Assembly (NCBI RefSeq): GCF_029227915.1 | Contig: NC_079879.1 | Span: forward strand, 16,862,001-16,926,000 | Source of the DNA: Hydractinia symbiolongicarpus | Lineage: Eukaryota; Cnidaria; Hydrozoa; Anthoathecata; Hydractiniidae | Direction of reading: 5' to 3' | DNA: 64,000 nucleotides | Shown: one piece after another, positions 20,401-32,400 of the stretch | How the letters are laid out: each line of letters opens with the position of its first letter | Position numbering within the stretch: position 1 is the first letter of the stretch | Made by a program: the position numbers and the translations under genes | The notes under the pieces: model-generated | The model's database searches: none | Seen by the model: only the letters and a program-made list of their open reading frames with translations | Told to the model about the DNA's origin: nothing

Positions 20401-23400
20401 TCATGGTGTGATTTTGTTGTTGCGTTCCATAAACATGGGAAACCTTCTATCTCATTGATGAAAATCTCTACATCATAACTTGTTACAACGTTTTATCTAC
20501 TAGTAGTGACAAAGCAATTACAATATATTCTTTTTATGCTGGCTGTTTTTTCTCTTCTTGTTGTTGCAGCTCTTGTGGATAAGTAGCATTTATGAAATCG
20601 TAACCTGCTTTACAATTAGTCAATTTGAATTACTTTATTAGTGATACAGACTCGAAATTCCATGTTTTTTTCTTTGTGAAAAATTGCAAGGATTTCCTCC
20701 TCCTTTGGTTCAACATACAGTTGGGCTGCTAGTGCATGGTAGCGTTGTAAAATGGCTCACTTAAAATGAACTCTTGTTTTAACCAATATCTCTCATCTTA
20801 TTTCCAAGCCGCCTAGTATCAATGGCGACCTTTTATAATGGCTTGATGTAAACTGAAGTGTCACTGTTGCCTCTCGATAAATGATATATTTTGTAATCTT
20901 GAAAATTTCCCGCGGTAGATGGTCAACAATCCCTTCCTGTTAACCCATATACTTTAATTGCGAAAGGGTCAAACACATTTCCAGTCTCGTGAGAACAATT
21001 AAGATTTTGGCCCTCGTTTGGTTTCCACACTTTTCTGTGTATTTACGGGCATAAATAAGCCTTGCATCAAAATTCCTGCGCCGAAAGCTCCGTACCTTCT
21101 CCAGTTCCAATGAAACAAACCCCTAAGAAGCACTGGAGACGAGAGCGCGTGCAAAATTCTGCAAAAACCTTCAGGTAAAAACCTGAAGGGCGTTATCAGG
21201 ACCAGGTTATGCGCTAGTAATTTACTGGAAAATAGAATAGAAAAGATAGGTTTAATTTGTGCGAACCTTTAAACGTACATAAAAAATTTGATGAATATAT
21301 AAATTGGCCGTTAAACATATATATAAATTTCCTCGTATATATATATTGGCCGTTGAATATTGCTACATATGAGCAACCACAATAGAATGTGTGGAAATAA
21401 CATCTGAAGTTTCTGATGGAATGCTAATCAAACAGCAACCATAATAGAATGTACGGAAATGCAATCTGAAGTCTCTGCTGTAAAGCTAATCAAACAGACA
21501 AGGGGCACCTACAAAAGTTATTTGCCAAAAAATCGCTTTAAAATTGGTAAATATACTCAAACGAAACATGCACAACAACTGAAGTACGGAAATTAAAAGG
21601 TAAATTTCTAAAGTTGAATGAGAGCACTGTCCGCTTATTTAACAAGTATCTTGAACATGTAAAGAATTAACCTTCTATGCATCATTCGCCACAGCAGTAA
21701 CCAAAGCTTTGATACAACAAAGTAGTGATGAAGGCTTAAAAATCTTACAGCTAGGGAAAGATCATGTCCAGAATATGTTTAGAAGAATAGGTTTCAAAAA
21801 GCGTGCTAAGCAGAAAAAGTGACCATGCCTGATGGTGCTTGTGGAAAAGCTCAGATGGTATACCTATACAATATCGTTATTAAGATTGAAAAGTACAAAA
21901 TCCCACCACAACTCGTTATCAACTTACATCGAACTCCGTCAAAGTTTATCCAGAGTTCTAGATACACAATAGAAAAAGCAGGTAAAAAATCTGTCAGTTG
22001 CTGGTTCTGAATACAAAAGCGCAATCACCGCAACTTCCATTTTTGACCGTAATGGCTCCGTTTTACAAATGAATTTAATATACGGAGGAAAAACCAATCG
22101 GATTATCCCAAATGTCGAGTTTCCGAGTAGTGGCTTTATCCTAAGTGAAAATCCAAAACATCACAGCAATGAAGGGGAGACAACGAAGACTATAATTGAC
22201 ATTATATTACCCTGTGTCGAATCTGTAAGGGAAACTTTGCGCTTGTCTGACGATTTTCTTGCCTTGTTAATTACGGATGTGTTTCAAGGGCTGATAACAA
22301 CAGCTGTTAAAGAGTTCTTGAGTTTTATTTGTTCCCAACAACATGACGCTTGACCATCAATTCTTGGACCAAAAAATTCATGGGAGATAAATATTTACTG
22401 TGGAAATGAAATTTTCGCAAAAGCTTGGATAAAGGGATTTCCATCGATTTCGTCGACATAAAACCCCTTAGCTACTTTCGTTAAACCTCTGAACGCAAAA
22501 TGGTTAATTGATTTATACGAGGAATTATTATCCGAAAATGCAAAGGAGATAATCATTAGTGGTCGGAGGGCAGCAGGAATCTGTACGAAAGCTGTACGAA
22601 AAGGTTCAGTCAACCTCCCATATCTCCCTTTTCTTGATCCATTTTAAGAGCAAAAGCACTTCTTCTGAAATAGATTCTGGGTCTTTCTTTCCAGGTGAAG
22701 GTCATAAGGATGTTAATAAACTATATGATTCAAGCAGTGATGACAAATATACATATGGCGCAGAAAACGAATACGACATAGAAGAGGATTGCAATGCTTT
22801 TAGTGCAATTGATGTTTTGTTTTAAAAAGACTATCGACGTTATAAACTAATGATAGTAAAATACAGTGAAATTTTAGTTTTTAGTTATTTTTTTCTCTTT
22901 CTGTTAGTTATCATTCCTTCACAAAAATTTATTCACACTAAATTTTTAAGATACGCTCATTTGCCAAAATAAGTCCATGCAAAACTTAATCCACGTAAGG
23001 TAATTCACGAAAAATTGAGAAAGTTGAACATTTAACACTTTTTCTTTAAATATTAAGTTTATTAAATTCAAGTACCATAGCTCACCTCTTGATATATACA
23101 CATTTCAAACTTTGTTTACGAAACTCTACCTTAAATCTATACAAAAATGTTTACTACCTGACTTGTGAAGAAATAATAACCTTGAGAATCCTGCTTTAAT
23201 GTTAGATGGGAATACTGATGCTTCTTCGAAAATTGAAGCTGCCATTATTAATAAAAAGATTAGTCTGTATTGTGTGTATTATTACTGAGTTTGTATATGT
23301 TATGTCTGTGTACTGAGTTAAGTTTGTAGCATGTTTTGGGTTAAATATAATACAAATAGTCTATCATCATTGTGATATGATAATAAACTATTTGTAGTTT

Positions 23401-26400
23401 ATATGTTTTAGGTACTCTTTATTGTAAAAGTGTGCTAAGTTTATTACTACTGTTCCCCCACAAAATGGTAATGGGCTTTAGTATGCCTCTAGGGACCTGT
23501 ATATAAATCATGTTTTTACATCTTTTGAAGTCAGTTGGAAGCTAGTTTTTACATCAAAAAGATATGTGGGCTGAGTTCTTTTCATGTCTCAAATTTTCAG
23601 ATTTTCATAAATGTTTGGTGCTTGTTGACTTAGTATTTATTTACTGTGATTATACTTTTGTTATTGAACAAGCCTTTGTTTATCTTGTTGCTGTACTACA
23701 ACGCTAGGCACAAACTTACTAGTGAGTTTATTGATTTATTATTTGTTAGGTATTTTTTTTTGTATCAGTTTATATACTAGTGCCTTTTTGTTTCCATTTT
23801 TTCTGGTCACACTTAGGCTATAGTTTTTTCTCTTTGGTCAGCCATTTTGTCACGCTCCCCTTTTAGGCTGATCAAAACCACTTCTCTTTTCCCTTTGTAT
23901 GTACGTTCCCACCTTGTTTGGTTCTGATGATTTATTTTATTTTCTCTATTACATTAGTTTGTTGAATTATAGTTGTATAATTGTTTTAGCTGTTGTAAAC
24001 GTTTGTGTTGGCAAAGATACGAGTATAAAGTAAATTGTGTTGGTTATTTTGGCAGTAACAATGACATTGATTAACTTGGAGGAGACTACTCATAGCAGCA
24101 TATGGTGATTGCAAAACCATGTTGGCGAAAAATTACATGAAGTGAATAACAGGATTTATTGTAGAAGCTAAGAGACCCAGAAAAGGTTACAAATGGAATA
24201 GCCAAAATTATAACAGTCATGAGAGATATGCTATAATTATCCAAAAAGCATGGTTTGGAAAATAATCTTTTCTATGGAGATATACTGGAAAGAATTTAGG
24301 AGATAGTAGAGTTACAAATTGGCTTGAATGTAAAAAAGATGGTAAAAAATTATGGAATAAATTGATTAAATTTTTGGAAAAAGATACTAGAATACCAACA
24401 AAAGGTCAGTGTCTATTTCCAGGAGCCAAACAAAAGCAAGGAAAACATCTATAGGGGGAATGCAAAAGAGATAAAAATCTATCTAAAATGCACGTGTTGG
24501 TATGTGAGGAGCACAAAGACACACCTCAGAATAGGGACTTCAAAAAATATTAAGCAGTGATGCATCCTTCGACAACGGTTTGAACTTTTCCAGATTTTTC
24601 ATTCACTCCACAACACACAGAAATGAAGTTCAGAAAGATGCAGTTGTTTTAAACAATAAAGGTAAATGATGAACCTTTTACCATATTTCATGACAGTGGA
24701 TGCTAAGACTTTGATTCTAGATGTGATGCTATGAAGAGGCCTAGAGAAAATGCTACAAAAGAAGGTAATGGACATGCCATGTTGTCTAAAAGACAACATG
24801 GCATGTCCATTTCCAGAAATTAAGAAGATCACGTTTATCTATGTAGATGATTGCTTGTCTGGTGAACATACAAAAGGGAAATCATTGGAAAGGGAAGACC
24901 AATTAGAATTTGTCTTAAATTGAAAAGGCTTCAAGTTAAAAGGAGTCAAGTTTTCTGGTTCGGATCATGATGATTCGTTATCAGATGATGGTATCACCAT
25001 TTGTGTAGCGAGTTTACTGTGGTATCAAAAAAAGATTTGATTCTTGACATTAAACCTATAAATTTTGCAAGAAAAGATAGACGGCGAAAAAAGGATCAAA
25101 TCACATCAATAACATCAACATTACCTAGACGACATTGTGCATCCAAATTCACAGAGGTATTTGATCTCACAGGGCTGTTAACACCTATCATTGCTGGAAT
25201 AAAGCTCGATTTACCGAGACTAAAGTGGGATGATGAAATCCCAGATAATTTGCGTCAGTTGTGGAATCACACTTGGAGATGATGTCAGAAATTAAGAACC
25301 TGAGATTTAATCGAGCAATCATACCAGAGTATGCCTTATTTTTAAATATTGAAATATTTGGATTTGGTGATGCAAGTAAATCTTTAATTTGCATTGGTCT
25401 ATCCTTACCAAGAGCAGAGTTATACGCATCACTAGTTAATACTCATTCAAAAGTAGTAAGAAAACCATTTTACCAATAGTATGAAAGCATCATAAAATTT
25501 ACAAATCGCAAATTGTGTTGCTTTGGATTTGTAATAATAATAGATCCCAAAAAAATGAAGGAGAAACTGTTGTTATAAATATCCAAAGATTTATCAATGC
25601 AAAAGGTTGGAGATATGTTCAATCAGACAACATGATTGTAGATCGTGAAACAAAAAGAGGTGTTGTTAGCCTGAGAGATGTGGACAAAAATGGTGCAATG
25701 GATTTGACGGGATAGGTATGAAATTAGTCAATTCCCATGTTGAAGTATCAAAGATATCATTCTCACCAAATCTGAAAAAGAGGAATTAACTAAACAGAGT
25801 GCCTTTGATTTTAAATACCTATTGTGGGAAAAATGACAGAAGGAATGAAAGATCTGTCAGCCAGCACATTTTGTGTTTCTGTTGTTGATAGATAATTCCT
25901 GTTAGCATATTGTACAATCATGAAGTTCACTAGGACAATGGCACAATAGAGCACCCTGGAGTGAAATCTGTTTGGAGATTTGTGCTTAATAAAGTCTCAT
26001 AATTGAAGAAAGAAGTTTTGTATACCAAACTCACTTTTATTAAATAGCGCCACCGTCAACATTCTCACGTTAACGATTATTCATTTTTATTAACGGCCAA
26101 TGTTTTTTTGTTGCCTGTTAACTTTTCTTGTTAACTAATAACAAATTTTATTGACCGTCAGTTTTAAAGATTGGCCGTTAATAAAGTTGACGGTTAATAA
26201 TTTTGATTGTCAGTCATTACAGATATTTTACAAACATCAAAGACGTATTAACGGTTAATAAAAATTATTGACGGTCAATCAGAAAAATAACGATTAATTA
26301 AATATGTAGTCTGTCAATTTTAAACGTTGCCAGTCAATTTAAATTCTAAATTTTAGTCAAATGCACTGAAACTTCGTATCGATTAAATTTTTCAGATCAA

Positions 26401-29400
26401 TTTATTTTTAATACCAACTTTTTCGTATCATTACAAGCTCGTGAGCTTGTATTAAAACGCAAATGAGTCCTACAAGAATGGAAATTTTTGCCTCTCTGAG
26501 CACCGACACGGGAGTCGTCGTGTGTTCGAATCTCATCTTGGTAACTATTTTTACTTTTTTTTTTCTTTTTTCTTTTTTAAAAAGATAAGACAAGTGTTCA
26601 AAACACTTATTTAACTAGCTAGTAAATGAAGGTGTTTCCACCAAACTTTTTAAAAGTGAATGTAGGCAGAATTAACTGAATTAATGAATTTCGCAAATTT
26701 TGGGGTTTGTGGGTTTGTGGTCTTTCTTTTTCCTGTCAGTCGGCTCACCCACAGACGGACCCATCGAAAATTAAAATTTCGAGGAATTTTCCGTTCAGGA
26801 AGATCTCACAAATCAATTTTGAAAAATAACTGCGTAGTGTGTAACAAATATTATTGCGTATCTGAATAGTAATATGTCGTGTCTAACTTCGTAACAAAAA
26901 TCCCAATTTGATAGACAACATTTTGTAAACTTTATTCGCGAGGTTGTTTGCGTATATCATACGTCTTGTTAAAATTATAAGAGTCTGTATAAAGTTTGTA
27001 TCATTTCAAAGAAGTTAGTATGTAGCTCGTATCGTTTCAAAAAATTTTGTATAAAAAGTTGTTCATACAAAGTTCGTTTGTTCGTTTATTATAATTGGAC
27101 TATAATCTAAGTCTTTATATTCAAATTTTTTTTTTAACTATTATAAAGTTCGTTTTTTTCTATGAAGATCGTTTATTTTATTTGGACTATTATCTAAGGT
27201 ATTTATAGCTCAGACGCAAAAATTTCTCTATGGAAATCCACCCTTAGTCTTGCAGTATTACATTTTAGCTAGCGTAATTTCAAACATATATAATAATCAT
27301 AATGAAGGATCTGTCTTCTTTTACACTCGTATTATAACTGTTTTAGCGAAAGTAGCTATTTTTGTTATAAAAGACATAAAGAAGATTTAAACTTTTGTAA
27401 GTTATGTGCAATACACTTTTCCCGAATTTCATAAATTATATTAATTGACGTCATCCAAAATTTTATAATGTTTCTGTGCTCTTCAAATAAGGATATTCAG
27501 ATAGAATATTAAATTATCATGACAAAAATGGAGTTTTTAGAGTAATATAATATTCTGGTTGGATTTTATCCAGATTTGGAGAAAATAATTATTTTAAAAA
27601 CGAGGCTATTCTTAGGAAACTCGGTTACATAAAGGGTTTGACCGTAACTTTCAGCTCGGAATTGAGGCACCTAACGTATAAAAAAATTTACGAAATTAGG
27701 TAATTTGTTCTGCCTTTTGCTAAGAAACTTAGGGATAAGAATTATCTTTAGTATCGACCTCTTCAATTCAGTTTGGCATAATTAGGAAATTCTGGAAAGG
27801 TCGATTACGCTGTTACTTTTGAAGTTCGTTTCAAGATCGTATAGTAATTTACTTTGTTCAAAGTTCGTATCATTTTCTTCGTATGATAAAAAACTTTGTT
27901 TAAGTTCGTATCATGTTTTAAAAAAGTTTTAATGAACTCTGTTTAATTTTTTTATTTTAAACAAAGCACTTCGCTACGACACGAAGATTTTGTCGCGCTC
28001 GTAGAACGATACGAAAAAACATACAAACATTGTGAGAGAATATTGATTTATTAACCGTACACTCTGTTAATTAAATTTGTTATAAATTATATATAAATAT
28101 AAAAAGTTATAAATTAACCGACAGGAAACATTAACCAACGGTTCGTATTACTTAAAAACGATCAATTTATTTCGTTATTTTAATTGACGATCAATTTATT
28201 TTTGTAATTATTAAAGAGATAAATTTAATTGCAATTATGGTTAATGTTGAAACATTGTCTTATTAAAAGCTGTAGTTGAGAAAGAAACAATCTTGAAAGG
28301 TGGAATAAATGAGAGTAAATCGGAATTGAGTTCGAGAGAAAAAGTGGTAAGAATGAAATCGGATATTGTAGTAAAATTGTATGATGAAACAAGGAGGTTT
28401 AAAAAGAAGGAGAGAGAACTCGCGGCGTCCCTTTAAATTTTCTATTCAATTTTTTATTGTTTCGGCGCCCCTTTGAACTGATCCGTGTCTCTGATTTGGC
28501 TCAATATTTACCTACCGACTCTGAAACGAGTGTTTTAACGAGAAAAGATAAATCTTAAAAATCACACTTACAGCAATGCGGAAGAGCAGGAAAACATGTA
28601 GTTTAGTTAAACTACAAGATTCAATGAGGGTGAAGTTTGTTTTTCCACTTCCATAAGGACGCGGAAGGAGTAAAGTGCCTTCAAAGTGCGAAAAGCTGCC
28701 TTGGGAGATCGTAAAGTTTTACAACTTATAAACTATTTCGTATGTCCCCTCCTGGGAAAATGTTAGTTAAAGGGTTGATTAACGTTTTTGTGCAGGTCTC
28801 GTCAGGAGGGGTTATTTATAAAATTGTTTTTTTTACTCTCGAAGTAGACGAATTCTCGGTAGGGTGTCGCAGCACGTCGCAGCACTCGGTGATGTTTTCC
28901 ATTGTCATGGAACAAAAGAAAATAATTATTAGTTCTAATTATGTATATTTAGGTAAAAGTTTTAAGCAACTTTTTTTCTTTTTTCCCCAGTGGGAGTAGA
29001 TTTTCTGTTTATGTATATTCTTTCTTTCTCTCACACCAGCTGTATGTTTTGAATATATATTGAATTGAGTTTATAATTGTTTTTTTATTAGGTGTTACAT
29101 AACCAGCTGGCAAGTGGTTCACATTTTTTTTTAATTCCCTTGACACCTTTGTGGGTTTTTTATGAAGTTTTTTTGAAAAATAAAGTATTCATATTTGAAT
29201 TTTGCTGTGTCAACATGTCTGCTTCACATTCAGAGTATATTCAAAAGCTATGTAGATTGTGTGGGAAGAAAATTGTGAAAAGTAAACATTACGTTAATTT
29301 TAAATCTTGTGATATTTACAGTGAAGTGTTTCAATCTATATATGGAATAAATTGTGAACAAGAAGATCCTTGTGTATTTCCTAAATTTACTTGTAATGGA

Positions 29401-32400
29401 TGTAGAAGAAAATTAGATGAGATGAAAACGTCAAAAAAAATAATTGGTACTGCTGCATCATTTTACCCTCATGTGGATGAAAATTGTGTGTGCATGAATT
29501 ATGCTGTAAACAGAAAAGACAGCTTAAAAATACTGGAATTAGATGTGAGTATGAAGAAAGTTGGTTTTAGTATATGTGATAAATCGGATAACTATAAACG
29601 TGTCTATACCCTTTGTCAAAATGAAAAAGAATTAAACCATTTGCTTACAATACGTATAGACAACAGCAATGGTTGGGATTTCTCCATATATGGGAAACCT
29701 ATGGAGAAAGAAACAATACAACTAACAAAAACTCTGCCATGTGTTTTGAAAAATGATGATATTTCAACTTTCTCGTCATTCTGGAAGTCAGTCAGTGTTT
29801 GCACGGGGTTACAAGGTTATGAAGATGTAATCAAGTCGAGATGTAATTTCGAACAGCCATTCATGAATCAGAGTGGAACATTTCCAGTAGCTTTTGTTGA
29901 AGACGATAAAATGGTCAGATTTGATGAAGACAATTTTAAAACAATACGCCATACCAACTGTCATTTTTTAGCTGAAAAACCTTCATCTGTATGTAGTATG
30001 TGCAATTCTTTTAAACCAACAGTTAAAAAAGTTAGAAGTAGACGGAAAAGTGATGATTCTGTGCTTGATTCCTCACATACAAACATTCGATATCTTTCCA
30101 GAGAAGAACTAGAGGAAAGATATCGCAATACTCAGGGAGAAAAACAGAGAGCAATAAAGAAAGTTGCCCAATTATCATCTTGGGTAAGAAAAATTACTGA
30201 GAAAGAATGCATCCATGTTGATGATGAGCAACACGAATTTATAAAAAATATTGTTTGCAATGAGGAAACATGTCCTGAAATACCCGAAGGCAGTCCCCAG
30301 TGGTTGTTATGGGAGCAACAAAAAGAAATGGCTTCCAAAAGTTCACCTAATGGCATGAGATGGCACCCACTAATTATTAGGTGGTGCCTCAGTTTATACC
30401 ACCATTCACCAGCAGCATATAAACATTTGCGAAATCCGAATTTGAATTTTTTAAAACTCCCACATATTGACACACTTAAAAAATACATAAACTTCACTGA
30501 TCCAATGTGTGGATTCAATCCAGATGTCATTGAAAGATTAATAGTGGATAGTAAAATTGCAACTCTGGATGATCACCAAAAAAACGTTTCGCTTATTTAT
30601 GATGAGATGAAAATAAAAGCTGACTTGGTGTTCAGACAGTCAACTGGACAATTGGTTGGTTTCACTGATATGGGGGATATTAACGATGAGTTAGTTGAAT
30701 TTCAAAAACGTGCTGAGGGATCATCAGAGAATGATCGTCACTTTGCTTCCTATGTGATAGTGTTTATGGTTCGAGGAATTGTTTCATCTCTGGTGTATCC
30801 TTTTGGATATTTCGCATCATTGGGATTTACCTCTGATCAGCTCTATCCATGTGTATGGGAGGCGACATATGTATTGGAGGCAATTGGTTTTTATGTTCGA
30901 GCATTTATTTCAGATGGTGCTTCTCCCAATAGGAAGTTTTACAAAATTATGGTGACACCTGATATTGGTAACACATATTGGACCAACAACTTATTATCAT
31001 TGGACAGAAAGATCTTTTTTATATCCGATGTCCCTCATCTCATTAAAACAACGAGAAACTGTTTCGAGAACTCTCATGGAAACAATAATACACGCAATCT
31101 TTTTGTAAGTGTTTTTTGTTTGTTTGTTTCAATTTTAAAGTATATCTGTATACATATATCAATTTTCTATTTATTAGCTCGATCACATGGATATCAGCTG
31201 GAACCATCTTGTCAATGTTTATGAATGGGATCTGAATTTACATGGAGCAGCACCTGGATTAAGGAAACTTTATAAACTAAAAGAGGATCACATAAAGTTA
31301 ACTCCAAGGTTGAGGATGCAAGTTAAGTTGGCTACCCAAGTGAGATATTTTTCTTTTCTTTTTTTATTATTTATTTGTCTGCTTGTTTGTATTAGTGTTT
31401 TCTGAGTGATAGTGGATTCACAGTTTGATTATTTTGTGGGAGTTGCAAATAATGATATACTTCTGATAATGTGTTTATCATTGCTCATGTAAATTATGAT
31501 TTTGCATTTAGGTTTTGAGTAAAACAACTGCTGATGCACTTGAGGTTCAGGGGCTGCATTATACGAAAAGTACAATAAAGTTTGTGCGTATGTTTGACCA
31601 AGTTTTTGATTGCTTGAATGTATCTTCAATTAATCAAGATCGTGGCGGAAAAATAGCTCTTGCAGCATATAGAGATGTTAACGATTGGCGTTTTGAGGTT
31701 AGTAGTATCATTCGAAATACATTCAATTATTTTGTAACGGAATTCAGAAACACAACATTTTTCCCTCAAAAAGCTCAAAATCAGATTCACCTAGACGTAA
31801 ATGATATGAGGAAACTTCCACAGAAAAGAAAGAGATAGTTATTTATATATTGATACTTTTGGAAACATGATTGTTTGACTATTTTATTTATATTTTTTCT
31901 GAGTATGTCAGACATTTTTTCCATTACGCTTTTTCAACATAGAAGTTGTTTTGTTATTAGTGCCTTGTCTTTTGAGTCACATCTTTTGCAAATATTTTTA
32001 GTGGAGTACGATTTTGACTTTGATTTGAAACATTTTTTTGAAAACATCAAATCTTAGAAAATAATTGAGATTAAAAAAATTTAGGATTGCTACTTTATTA
32101 TTGCTATGTAATTTTTATTTATGTCATCGGGAAATTACAACTATTACGGAATTTCTTTTATCTTCATTTCGAATGGATCCGCCATACGTGAATAAATATT
32201 ACAGTTTTGTTTTGCTTTTTTACATACTCACTTCGCGATATGTAGAACAACCCTGGGGACAAGTTTCATTATATTCCCAACAAGAATTCATGCGAAGGAG
32301 TGTCGAAATTAATATTCGCTATTCGGGACTATGTTGATTTAAAAAAAGGACGTGACAAAGGCCTCTTGGTGTAAGGGTGTATACAAACCACAATAAAACA

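Noticed and set aside
26380-26570. tRNA-like sequence with B-box-like 'gtgttcgaatctc'
   Set aside because: The T-stem does not pair and no anticodon arm or consistent acceptor stem could be drawn; at best an old SINE.
32065-32337. 90-residue frame after the transposase as a further exon
   Set aside because: The transposase frame already ends with a stop and basic tail at 31838; this frame has no P-element motif.
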